Assembly: GCA_046155815.1 (NCBI GenBank)
Contig: JBJXFY010000404.1
Span: 1 to 19,432, forward strand
Origin: JBJXFY01 sp046155815
GTDB taxonomy: Bacteria; Verrucomicrobiota; Verrucomicrobiia; Limisphaerales; CAIMTB01
Length of the DNA: 19,432 nucleotides
Direction: 5' to 3'
The translations under genes were made by a program, and so were the position numbers. The first letter of the stretch is position 1. Every line of letters begins with the position of its first letter. Below the pieces are notes generated by a model. That model made no database searches. It was not told the origin of the DNA and saw only the letters and a program-made list of their open reading frames with translations. Shown here in pieces: positions 1-7,569 of the stretch.

Positions 1-53
1 CGCTCGTTGCGGGGACACGAATACCGCGCTACAACCCTCGTCAGTAATCCGGT

Positions 54-3000
54 ATGTCCGATCGTCTCCCGCATCCCTTGTCGCGTCTGCTGCCGCTGCT
101 CGCGGCCTGCGCGGGCGCCTTCGGAGCACTCGGGGCGGACGACGCGGCGGCCTTGGAGTTCTTCGAGAGCAGGGTCCGGCCCATCCTCGTAGACCATTGC
201 TACTCCTGCCACGGCACCCAGGCGAAGAAGATCCGGGGCGACTTCGTGCTCGATTCGATGGCTGGCTGGCAGAAAGGCGGCGCCTCCGGCAAACCCGCCA
301 TCGTCCCGGGCAAGCCCGACGAAAGTCCCCTGATCCGGGCCGTCCGTTACGCGGATGCGGACACGGCGATGCCGCCGCGAAAGGGCGGCAAGGACCAGAA
401 ACTGACCGACGAGGCGGTGGCCGTGCTGGAGGCCTGGGTCACGATGGGCGCGCCGGACCCGCGCACGGGCGGCACCGTGCTGGCCGATCCCTCTTCGCTG
501 GCGAAGGAGCATTGGGCCTTTCAGCCCGTTCGTGAGCCGGCCCTGCCCAGCGTGAAGGATCCGGCCTGGCCGCAGACCGCGGTTGACCGGTTCATCCTTG
601 CGGACCTCGAGGCGGCCGGGTTCCCGCCGAACCCGCCAGCGGACCGCCGCACCCTGATCCGCCGCGCGAGCTATCTGCTCACCGGTTTTTCGCCCTCGCC
701 CGTGGCCGTGGCCGCCTTCGAGGCCGACCCGTCCCCCGACGCCTTTGACCGCGTGGTTGACGACCTGCTCGCCTCGCCTGGCTACGGCGAGCGGTGGGCA
801 CGTCACTGGCTTGACACCGCGCGCTACGCGGACACGAAGGGCTATGTCTTCGAGGAGGAGCGTCGCTATCCCTACGCCTACACGTACCGCGACTGGGTCA
901 TCCGCGCGCTCAATGAAGACCGCCCCTACGACGAGTTCCTGCGCGCGCAGATCGCGGCAGACCTCGTGCCGGATGGCGCCGTGAGCGACCTCGCGGCACT
1001 GGGCTTCATGACGCTCGGGCGGCGTTTCCTGAACAACCAGCACGACATCATCGACGACCGGATCGATACGCTCACCCGCGGCACCATGGCCTTGACCGTG
1101 GCCTGCGCCCGCTGCCACGACCACAAGTACGACCCCATTCCCGCGGCGGACTACTATTCGCTGTATGGCGTGTTCGCGAGCAGCTCGGAGCCGGCGGAGA
1201 AGCCGCTCCTCGGGCCGAATGCCGACCCGCGCCTCGCCGGCGAGTTCGACGCGGAGCGCGCAAAGCGCGACCGGGAGGTGAAGGATTTCCAGGCCGCGAC
1301 GATCGCCAAGGTCGCCGCCGAGGTCCGCGGCAAGGTGGGCGACTACCTGCTTGCCTGGCACGATTCACAGGGCCTCGACGGTGAGGCACGCGTCGCGCTG
1401 CTTCGCACCCGCCAGCTTCCGCCCCACCTGGCGAACAAGTGGCTTGGACCAATCGAGGCGTGGCAGAAGGCGAGCAACGCGCTCTTCGCTCCCTTCCTCG
1501 CCTTTCACTCTCTGGGGACGAATGACTTCACCGCCCGCGCCGCCGCGCTCGCAGCGGATGTGGCGGCCCAACGGCTGCCTGGCCTGGCCGCAAACGGGCG
1601 CGTCGCCACCGCCTTCGCCACGAACCCGCCCGCCACCATGGCCGACGTGGCCGCGGCGTACACCTCGCTCTTCAAGGCCGCCGACGCCGCGGAGCCGCAG
1701 GCCGGCCCGGCGACGGAGGAGCTGCGTCGTTTCCTGTACGCCGAGGGCTCGCCCGCCGTGGTCAACTGGGACGAGGCCTACCAGGCCGCTCCCACGCCGG
1801 ACCAGCAGCGTTACCGCGCGCTCAAGCGCAAGCTCGACGAGACTGAGGCGACGCACCCCGGGGCGCCGCTGCGCGCGATGGCGCTGGCGGACAATGCCAC
1901 GCCCTCGGAACCGGTGGTCTTCAAGCGCGGCAACCCCGGCAACCGCGGCGAGAGCGTGCGGCGGCAGTTCCTCGAGGTCATCGCGGGGCCGGAACGGAAG
2001 CCGTTCGAGAAGGGCAGCGGCCGGCTCGAACTGGCCGAGGCCGTCGCCAGCCCGGACAACCCGCTGACGGCGCGCGTGATCGTGAACCGCGTGTGGCAGC
2101 AGCATTTCGGCGCCGGCCTCGTCCGCACGCCGGCGGACTTCGGCCTGCGCTCGGAGCCGCCCACCCATCCGGAACTGCTGGACCATCTGGCCGGATGGTT
2201 TGTCCGCGAGGGCTGGTCGCTCAAGAAGCTCCACCGACTGCTGCTGTCCTCCGCCGTGTGGCAGCAGTCGAGCGCCTCGCGGCCCGAGGCGTTGGAGCGC
2301 GACCCTGAAAACCGGCTGCTGTGGCGCATGCCACCGCACCGGCGGGACTTCGAGGGGCTGCGCGATTCGCTGCTTGCCGCCTCCGGCTCGCTGGACCAGC
2401 GCATGGGCGGCCAGCCTGTCGAGATCGCCGCCGCGCGCGACTACGCCGTGCGCCGCTCCGTGTACGGCTTCGTCGAGCGGCAGAACCTGCCGGGCCTTTT
2501 CCGCACGTTCGACTTCGCCACGCCGGACGTGACCAGCGCGCAACGTTTCCAGACCACCGTGCCGCAGCAGGCGCTCTTCCTGCTGAACAGCCCCTTCATG
2601 CTCGACCGTGCGCGTGCCGCCGCCTGGGAGATTCGGAGCGCCGAACCCAGCGAGGTCATTGACCAGCTCTACGCCCGGCTCTTTCAGCGCGATCCCACCC
2701 CCGCGGAGCGGGAGCTGGGCCGGGCCTTCCTCGCCGCCGCCGAGGATTCGCCCGCGAATCCGTCGTCCCCTGTGTGGCAGTATGGCTACGGAGCGTTCGA
2801 CGAGGCCGCCGGCCGGCTCGTCTCCTTCACGCCACTGCCGCACTTCCAGGAAAACCAGTGGCGCGGCGGCCCGGCGATGCCCGACCCGAAGGTCGGCTGG
2901 CTGCTCCTGAACGCCCGCGGCGGCCACCCCGGCAGCCGGGCCCACGGGGCCGTGGTGCGCCGCTGGACGGCCCCGCGCGAGGGCGCCTTCGAGATCACCG

Positions 3001-3374
3001 GCCGGCTCAAGCACGATTCGGAAAACGGCGACGGCATCCGCGCCACCGTGCTCGCGCGCGACGGCACCGTGCTGGGCCAATGGACGGCCAAGAAGGAAGG
3101 CAAAGCCACCAAGGTCGAGCAGGTCACTGTCCGCCGAGGCGACAGTGTGGACTTCGTGGTGGACTGCCGCGCCGATGAAAACTCGGATGGCTTCGAGTGG
3201 GCGCCCAAGGTGCGGATGTTGGACCCCGCTGCGAGCTCCTCCACCTCCGCTTCAATCATCTGGGAAGCAGCCAGGGACTTCGCCGGTCCCCAGCCGATGG
3301 CCCGCCCGCTGAACCGCCTCGAGCGCTACGCGCAGGTCGTGCTCATGTCGAACGAGTTCGCCTTTGTGGATTGA
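54..3374 (+). CDS. PSD1 / planctomycete-type cytochrome c domain protein (DUF1549-DUF1553), secreted
   Basis: Large exported protein of 1106 residues. A hydrophobic signal peptide (about residues 8-28) is followed by a planctomycete cytochrome c domain (PSCyt1, about 30-135) with a CYSCH haem-binding motif at 49-53 and a likely distal Met in an MPP motif near 106. PSCyt2/DUF1549 follows (about 173-380) and contains a second CxxCH-like motif, CARCHDHKYDP, at 351-361. PSD1/DUF1553 begins near 655 with NPLTARVIVNRVWQQHFG and ends with the characteristic SNEFAFVD at the C-terminus. Between about 900 and 1080 there is an extra beta-rich segment that interrupts the end of PSD1. The family is abundant in Planctomycetes and Verrucomicrobia, is predicted to act outside the cytoplasmic membrane, and has no firm biochemical function; links to polysaccharide or sulfated-glycan breakdown are inferred from genome context. 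The usual downstream DUF1501 gene is absent here, where convergent galE follows instead. The ATG at 54 is the first in frame and gives a complete signal peptide; no Shine-Dalgarno sequence precedes it. Confidence 0.93.
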   Translation: MSDRLPHPLSRLLPLLAACAGAFGALGADDAAALEFFESRVRPILVDHCYSCHGTQAKKIRGDFVLDSMAGWQKGGASGKPAIVPGKPDESPLIRAVRYADADTAMPPRKGGKDQKLTDEAVAVLEAWVTMGAPDPRTGGTVLADPSSLAKEHWAFQPVREPALPSVKDPAWPQTAVDRFILADLEAAGFPPNPPADRRTLIRRASYLLTGFSPSPVAVAAFEADPSPDAFDRVVDDLLASPGYGERWARHWLDTARYADTKGYVFEEERRYPYAYTYRDWVIRALNEDRPYDEFLRAQIAADLVPDGAVSDLAALGFMTLGRRFLNNQHDIIDDRIDTLTRGTMALTVACARCHDHKYDPIPAADYYSLYGVFASSSEPAEKPLLGPNADPRLAGEFDAERAKRDREVKDFQAATIAKVAAEVRGKVGDYLLAWHDSQGLDGEARVALLRTRQLPPHLANKWLGPIEAWQKASNALFAPFLAFHSLGTNDFTARAAALAADVAAQRLPGLAANGRVATAFATNPPATMADVAAAYTSLFKAADAAEPQAGPATEELRRFLYAEGSPAVVNWDEAYQAAPTPDQQRYRALKRKLDETEATHPGAPLRAMALADNATPSEPVVFKRGNPGNRGESVRRQFLEVIAGPERKPFEKGSGRLELAEAVASPDNPLTARVIVNRVWQQHFGAGLVRTPADFGLRSEPPTHPELLDHLAGWFVREGWSLKKLHRLLLSSAVWQQSSASRPEALERDPENRLLWRMPPHRRDFEGLRDSLLAASGSLDQRMGGQPVEIAAARDYAVRRSVYGFVERQNLPGLFRTFDFATPDVTSAQRFQTTVPQQALFLLNSPFMLDRARAAAWEIRSAEPSEVIDQLYARLFQRDPTPAERELGRAFLAAAEDSPANPSSPVWQYGYGAFDEAAGRLVSFTPLPHFQENQWRGGPAMPDPKVGWLLLNARGGHPGSRAHGAVVRRWTAPREGAFEITGRLKHDSENGDGIRATVLARDGTVLGQWTAKKEGKATKVEQVTVRRGDSVDFVVDCRADENSDGFEWAPKVRMLDPAASSSTSASIIWEAARDFAGPQPMARPLNRLERYAQVVLMSNEFAFVD

Positions 3375-3474
3375 CGCGGCGGCGGCACCCCACGTCGCCT
3401 CGCGCATGCGGAGTAGTGGCTGCTCCCACCTCTGCCCGGAACCCGGCGGCGCGCCGAACCTGGTCGGTTCTCCG

Positions 3475-4446
3475 TCAGTCCGGATACCCCTCCGGATGCT
3501 TCACATGCCAGGCCCAGGCGGTGGCGACGATGTCGTCGAGCCTAGGATGCCGCGGGTTCCAGCCGAGTTCTTTGACGGCCTTGGCGGCCTTGGCCACGAG
3601 CCGCGGCGGGTCACCTGGCCGCCGGGGCTTTTCCGCGGCCTTGATCTTGCGGCCGGAGATCTTCTCGCACGCGGTGATGACTTCGCGGACGGAGTAGCCA
3701 TCGCCGTTGCCGAGGTTGTAAAAGCCCTGCCGGCCCGGCGACAGCGCCAGGATGTGCGCCTGCGCGAGGTCAATCGTGTGGATGTAATCGCGGATGCAGG
3801 TGCCGTCCGGCGTCGGGTAGTCCGTGCCGAAAATCTGGCATTCCTCCGCCTGGCCGAGGGCGACCTTGAGGACGTTGGGAATGAGGTGCGTCTCGACCCG
3901 GTGATGCTCGCCAAAACTCTCGCTGGCCCCGGCGGCATTGAAGTAGCGGAAGGCGACGAATTCCAGCCCGTGAATCGTGCGGTACCACTCGAGCATCCGC
4001 TCGAAGATGAGCTTGGACTCGCCGTAGGGGTTGATCGGGCGCTGCGGGAGATCCTCGGTCATCGGCACCGTTTCCGGCACGCCGTACGTGGCGCAGGTGG
4101 AGCTGAAGACGAACTTCTTCACGCCCTCCTCGATGCAGGCCTCGAGCAGGTTCAGCCCGCCGCCCACGTTGTTGCGGAAATATTTTCCGGGCTTCGTCAT
4201 GGACTCGCCGACGAGCGCGCTGGCGGCGAAATGCAGCACGGCTTCCGCGCCGCTGGCATCGAGCGCCACCTGGATGTCCTCGTAATCGCCGAGGGTTCCC
4301 TGCACGAAGCGTGCGCGGGGGTCCACGGCCGCGCGATGGCCCTCGGAGAGGTCGTCAAAGACGGTGACGTGGTGGCCGGCGTCGAGGAGCTGCTCGACGC
4401 AGACGGATCCGATGTAGCCGGCCCCGCCGGTGACAAGAACCTTCAT
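3475..4446 (-). CDS. galE: UDP-glucose 4-epimerase
   Basis: Cytoplasmic NAD-dependent epimerase of the extended short-chain dehydrogenase family, interconverting UDP-glucose and UDP-galactose for the Leloir pathway and for glycan precursors. The 323-residue protein starts with the Rossmann motif GGAGYIG (7-13). It has the substrate Ser/Thr motif SST (115-117), the catalytic YGESK with Tyr141 and Lys145, and GalE-type signatures such as RYFNAAGA and the DGTCIRDYIH segment. I chose the ATG at 4446 because it gives the canonical MKVLVTGG N-terminus; an in-frame ATG at 4476 would add ten residues (MAPFLSLPPR) that the family does not have. The gene stands alone, convergent with the PSD1 gene and followed upstream by a tRNA. 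No Shine-Dalgarno sequence is visible. Specificity for UDP-GlcNAc/GalNAc as well cannot be excluded. Confidence 0.95.
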   Translation of the reverse strand: MKVLVTGGAGYIGSVCVEQLLDAGHHVTVFDDLSEGHRAAVDPRARFVQGTLGDYEDIQVALDASGAEAVLHFAASALVGESMTKPGKYFRNNVGGGLNLLEACIEEGVKKFVFSSTCATYGVPETVPMTEDLPQRPINPYGESKLIFERMLEWYRTIHGLEFVAFRYFNAAGASESFGEHHRVETHLIPNVLKVALGQAEECQIFGTDYPTPDGTCIRDYIHTIDLAQAHILALSPGRQGFYNLGNGDGYSVREVITACEKISGRKIKAAEKPRRPGDPPRLVAKAAKAVKELGWNPRHPRLDDIVATAWAWHVKHPEGYPD

Positions 4447-4570
4447 GCGCGGGGGCAGGCTAAGAAACGGCGCCATCGGCGCTCAATCGAAAAGCCGGTT
4501 ACGATTCGGCGCGCGGACGGCCAGATCAGGCCGGGACTTTAGGAGGCGGGGATACTGGAGGCTGGGAATT

Positions 4571-4595
4571 CGAAACAAACGGGAGGCCCCCTCCC
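4571..4595 (-). terminator. Intrinsic terminator of tRNA-Leu
   Basis: On the minus strand, 11 bases beyond the tRNA-Leu CCA, GGGAGG-GGG-CCTCCC forms a perfect 6-bp stem (plus-strand 4581-4595). It is followed at once by a T-rich run, GTTTGTTTCG (plus-strand 4571-4580). Position, GC-rich stem and T-tract fit a Rho-independent terminator. It is one of the very few such structures with a T-tract in this window. Confidence 0.65.
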
Positions 4596-4606
4596 TGCTG
4601 GAGCCT

Positions 4607-4691
4607 TGGTGCGCACGGCAGGACTTGAACCTGCACGCCTTGCGGCACTACCACCTCAAAGTAGCGCGTCTGCCAATTTCGCCACGTGCGC
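4607..4691 (-). tRNA. tRNA-Leu (anticodon GAG)
   Basis: An 85-nt class II tRNA folds fully. The acceptor stem is GCGCACG/CGTGCGC with discriminator A and an encoded CCA. The D arm begins TGGCGAAATTGG. The anticodon stem CTACT/GGTAG carries the loop TTGAGGT, giving anticodon GAG. A long variable arm (GCC-GCAA-GGC) marks a leucine or serine-type tRNA, and the T arm is GCAGG-TTCAAGT-CCTGC. The leucine-type TGGCGAAATTGGCAGACGC core supports the identity. It reads CUC/CUU codons. It is divergent from tRNA-Arg 105 bases away and is followed by its own terminator. Confidence 0.96.
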
Positions 4692-4796
4692 ACGACCAAG
4701 GGGAGGTAGATGCCGCAGGGTGGTGGACGGCGCAAGGCGGTTTTTGGGAATGCCCTTGCCGCCGCGCGGCGCCGGTGTCTGTTGGCGCGCCGCAGG
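4692..4796. other. Spacer between divergent tRNA genes
   Basis: This 105-base spacer must hold the promoters of both tRNA genes, but no convincing -35/-10 pair is visible. It contains an inverted repeat, GCAAGG (4732-4737) with CCTTGC (4754-4759), enclosing a run of five Ts and a nested GGG-AATG-CCC. I see no reading frame with coding character. Confidence 0.3.
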
Positions 4797-4873
4797 GCGC
4801 CCGTAGCTCAGATGGATAGAGCATCCGCCTTCTAAGCGGACGGTCGCGCGTTCGAATCGCGCCGGGCGCGCCA
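4797..4873 (+). tRNA. tRNA-Arg (anticodon TCT)
   Basis: A 77-nt class I tRNA folds fully. The acceptor stem is GCGCCCG/CGGGCGC with discriminator G and an encoded CCA. The D arm is GCTCAGATGGATAGAGC. The anticodon stem TCCGC/GCGGA has loop CTTCTAA, so the anticodon is TCT, reading AGA (and possibly AGG) arginine codons. The variable loop is CGGTC and the T arm GCGCG-TTCGAAT-CGCGC. AGA should be a rare codon in so GC-rich a genome. No T-tract terminator follows directly; a perfect hairpin lies at 4957-4977. Confidence 0.97.
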
Positions 4874-4956
4874 ATCCGCACTTCAAGTCCGGCCCAGCCG
4901 CCGGAGGTCCCGCGCTCCCATGGGCGGCACACCTTTCGTCAGACCAAGGGGTGTTC

Positions 4957-4977
4957 CCCGGCAGCGCGCCTGCCGGG
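4957..4977 (+). other. Perfect 8-bp hairpin between tRNA-Arg and the isomerase gene
   Basis: CCCGGCAG (4957-4964) and CTGCCGGG (4970-4977) are exact reverse complements around a five-base loop, CGCGC. The hairpin lies 84 bases after tRNA-Arg and 65 bases before the ATG at 5042. No T-run follows, so it could be a terminator of non-canonical type, a leader structure of the isomerase mRNA, or chance in GC-rich DNA. Confidence 0.4.
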
Positions 4978-5041
4978 ACGGCCGGAGCACCGGAGGAAAA
5001 GTCTTCGCACACCCGTCGGCCGGCTGTTATGTCCCGGTCCC

Positions 5042-5977
5042 ATGCCCGCCCCGAGTTCCAGTTTGTCGCGCCGACGATTCCTGGCCACCGGCGCAGCGGC
5101 GGTCGCCGCGCCGCTGGCCGGCGCCATCGAGCCGTTTGCCCGGCCCGGCGCACCGCGCATCGGCCTCAGCCTCGCGGCCTATTCCTTCCGCAACTACTTC
5201 CAGCACGCCGACCACCCGCGCGACGCGGAGACGGCGCCGGCGAAGCGCATTGACCTCTTCCAGTTTCTCGATTTCTGCGCCGCGCAGGGCTGCGAGGGGG
5301 CGGAGCTGACGAGCTACTACTTCCCCAAGGACTGCGACGCCGACTTCCTGCGCCGCGTGAAGCGGCACGCCTTCCTCAGCGGTGTCGCCGTCAGCGGCAC
5401 GGCGGTGGGCAACACCTTTACGCATCCGGCCGGGCCGAAGCGCGACCGCGAGATCGCGCATGTGAAGCTGTGGGTTGACCGCGCCGCGATCCTCGGCGCG
5501 CCGCACATCCGCGTTTTCGCGGGAGGCGCGGAGGGCCAGCCAGCCGGGGAGGCGAAGCAGCACTGCATCACGGCGCTCGGGGAATGCTGCGCCTACGCCG
5601 GCGAACGCGGCGTCTTCCTCGGCCTCGAGAACCACGGCGGCATCGTGGCCGCCTCGGACGCGCTGATCGCGATCGTCCGTGCCGTGGACAGCCCCTGGCT
5701 GGGGATCAACCTCGACTCGGGAAACTTCCACACCGCCGACCCGTGGGCCGACCTGGCGAAATGCACGCCCTACGCGGTGAACGTGCAGTTCAAGGCCGAG
5801 ATGCGCGCGGCCGGCCGGCCCGCGGAGCCATGCGACCCGGCACGGCTGGTCGCATTGCTGCGGGCGGCGAAGTACCAGGGCTTTCTTGCGCTGGAGTACG
5901 AGAATCGGGAAGACCCGTACACGGCCGTGCCGCGGCTGCTGGGCGACCTGAAGCGCGCGCTCGCCGCGTCGTCGTAG
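5042..5977 (+). CDS. Tat-exported sugar phosphate isomerase/epimerase-like TIM-barrel protein
   Basis: This 311-residue protein has a twin-arginine signal, SRRRFLATGAAA (9-20), with a short hydrophobic stretch and a likely cleavage region near residue 29, which predicts export after folding. The rest is a xylose isomerase-like TIM barrel (AP endonuclease 2 / sugar phosphate isomerase superfamily, IolE/hydroxypyruvate isomerase-like). Likely metal ligands and conserved acids are Glu196 (LGLENHGG), Asp225 and His230 (NLDSGNFH), and Glu285 (LEYEN). The family isomerises or epimerises sugars and related keto acids using a divalent metal; the exact substrate cannot be read from the sequence. The next gene, a sodium:solute symporter, begins four bases after the stop, so the two are almost certainly co-transcribed and probably process and import the same compound. 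No Shine-Dalgarno precedes the ATG; an ATG at 5029 is out of frame. Confidence 0.88.
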   Translation: MPAPSSSLSRRRFLATGAAAVAAPLAGAIEPFARPGAPRIGLSLAAYSFRNYFQHADHPRDAETAPAKRIDLFQFLDFCAAQGCEGAELTSYYFPKDCDADFLRRVKRHAFLSGVAVSGTAVGNTFTHPAGPKRDREIAHVKLWVDRAAILGAPHIRVFAGGAEGQPAGEAKQHCITALGECCAYAGERGVFLGLENHGGIVAASDALIAIVRAVDSPWLGINLDSGNFHTADPWADLAKCTPYAVNVQFKAEMRAAGRPAEPCDPARLVALLRAAKYQGFLALEYENREDPYTAVPRLLGDLKRALAASS

Positions 5978-5981
5978 CGCG

Positions 5982-7430
5982 ATGTCGCCGGCCCTCATTC
6001 TCGCCTGCATCGGCGGATACTTCTTCCTGCTGCTCGTCATCGCGTGGCGCACCGGCCGCGGCGCGGGCAACGCCGCCTACTTCCTCGGCAACCGCCAGTC
6101 GCCCTGGTACGCGGTCGCCTTCGGCCTCATTGGCGACTCGCTCTCCGGCGTGACCTTCATCTCCGTGCCGGGGTGGGTGGGCACCACGGGCTTCAGCTAC
6201 CTCCAGATGGTGTTCGGGTACGTGGCGGGCTACCTCGTGATCGCGCACCTCCTGCTGCCGCTCTACTACCGGCTGGAGCTGACGAGCATCTACTCGCTGC
6301 TCGGCCAGCGCCTGGGCGACGCCGCGCAGCGCACCGGCTCGTCCTTCTTCCTCGTCTCGCGGCTGGTGGGCGCGGCGGCGCGGCTCTACCTCGCGGTCAC
6401 GGTGCTCCAGCACTTCGTGTTCCGCGGCTGGGGCGTGCCGCTGTGGGTCACGGCCGCCGCCACCATCCTTCTCATTGTCGCCTATACCTACCGGGGTGGG
6501 ATCAAGACGCTCGTATGGACGGACACCTTCCAGTCTGCGTTCCTGCTGCTCGGGCTGGGGCTTTCGGTGGTGGCCATCGCGTGGCAGCTCGGGCTGGGGC
6601 CGGGCGAGGTGGTCCGCGTCGTGCGCGAAAGCCCGCACAGCCGTGTCTTTTTCTGGGACTGGGCGCCGGCGACCAACTTCTGGAAGCAGTTCATCGGCGG
6701 CGCGTTTGTGGCCATCTGCATGACCGGGCTGGACCAGAACATGATGCAGAAGAGCCTGAGCTGCCGCTCGCTGGCCGAGGCGCAGCGGAACATCCATTGG
6801 TTCGCCGGCATCGTGGTCCTTGTGACCTTGTTGTTCCTCTCGCTGGGCGCGCTGCTGTTCCACTACGCCGAGGTGCGGGGCATCCCGCTGCCGGCGCGCA
6901 GCGACCAGCTCTTCCCCACCCTCGCGCTGCAGCATCTCGGCGCGTTCGCCGCGGTGGTCTTCGCGCTCGGTCTGACGGCGGCCACCTTTTCCAGCGCCGA
7001 CTCGGTGCTGACCACGCTCACCACGTCCTTCTGCATCGACATCCTGCGGCTGGACCGGGATACCGGCTGGACGGAGGCGCGCCAGACGCGCACGCGGCAC
7101 CTGCTGCACGTCGGGTTCGCGGGCCTGCTGCTGTTGGCGATCCTCGCCTTCGCGTGGGCGGGCACCGACGCAATCATCGGCGCCGTGCTCAAGCTGGCGA
7201 ACTACACCTACGGCCCGCTGCTCGGGCTGTTCGCCTTCGCGCTGTACGGGCGGGGCCGGCCGCGCGGGGCGTGGGTGCCCGCCGCGTGCCTCGTGCCGCC
7301 GGTGCTCTGCGGCGTGCTCGACGCGAACTCGCGTGCCTGGCTCGGCGGCTACGCGTTCGGCAACGAGCTGCTCGTGATCAACGGCGCACTGACCTACGCG
7401 GGGCTTTGGCTGGTGAAGCCGCGGCGCTGA
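5982..7430 (+). CDS. Sodium:solute symporter (SSS family)
   Basis: A very hydrophobic 482-residue inner-membrane protein with about 12-13 predicted transmembrane segments, the usual size for the SSS family. Family signatures include DSLSGVTFISVPGW (52-65), the GGIKTLVWTDTFQS block (172-185), GLDQNMMQKSL (249-259), and a TFSSADS motif with Ser337 and Ser338, which correspond to the serines of the Na2 sodium site in vSGLT-type transporters. It should import a solute with sodium ions. The substrate is unknown; pairing with an exported isomerase-like protein four bases upstream suggests a sugar or sugar acid. It is followed 13 bases later by a perfect hairpin (7444-7463). Confidence 0.93.
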   Translation: MSPALILACIGGYFFLLLVIAWRTGRGAGNAAYFLGNRQSPWYAVAFGLIGDSLSGVTFISVPGWVGTTGFSYLQMVFGYVAGYLVIAHLLLPLYYRLELTSIYSLLGQRLGDAAQRTGSSFFLVSRLVGAAARLYLAVTVLQHFVFRGWGVPLWVTAAATILLIVAYTYRGGIKTLVWTDTFQSAFLLLGLGLSVVAIAWQLGLGPGEVVRVVRESPHSRVFFWDWAPATNFWKQFIGGAFVAICMTGLDQNMMQKSLSCRSLAEAQRNIHWFAGIVVLVTLLFLSLGALLFHYAEVRGIPLPARSDQLFPTLALQHLGAFAAVVFALGLTAATFSSADSVLTTLTTSFCIDILRLDRDTGWTEARQTRTRHLLHVGFAGLLLLAILAFAWAGTDAIIGAVLKLANYTYGPLLGLFAFALYGRGRPRGAWVPAACLVPPVLCGVLDANSRAWLGGYAFGNELLVINGALTYAGLWLVKPRR

Positions 7431-7443
7431 GGCCGCAAGGACA

Positions 7444-7463
7444 GGCGTTGCGGCAGCAACGCC
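7444..7463 (+). terminator. Hairpin at the end of the isomerase-symporter unit
   Basis: GGCGTTGC (7444-7451) and GCAACGCC (7456-7463) form a perfect 8-bp stem with a GGCA tetraloop, starting 13 bases after the symporter stop. It lies between convergent genes (symporter and lnt). No T-tract follows on either strand, so this is a terminator by position and stem strength only. The rest of 7431-7569 shows nothing else I can name. Confidence 0.42.
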
Positions 7464-7569
7464 CCATCCCGGCAGGCTTGCTGCTCCGAGGCCCCATCTT
7501 CCCACCCGCGCGCGAAGGCGTGGCGGGCCGGGGCGCACGGACGAGGACGAGCGGGAGCACATGGCCCCT

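Noticed and set aside
1365..3080. Long open frame (571 codons) on the minus strand inside the PSD1 gene
   Set aside because: It mirrors the codon pattern of a GC-rich gene on the other strand, its translation is low-complexity Arg/Ala/Gly-rich without a domain, and the plus-strand protein is clearly real.
3375..3474. Terminator between the convergent PSD1 and galE genes
   Set aside because: Only a weak 5-bp stem (GAACC/GGTTC) is present and no T-tract follows, so I do not call it.
3364..4542. 392-codon plus-strand frame opposite galE
   Set aside because: galE has a complete set of motifs on the minus strand; this frame shows none.
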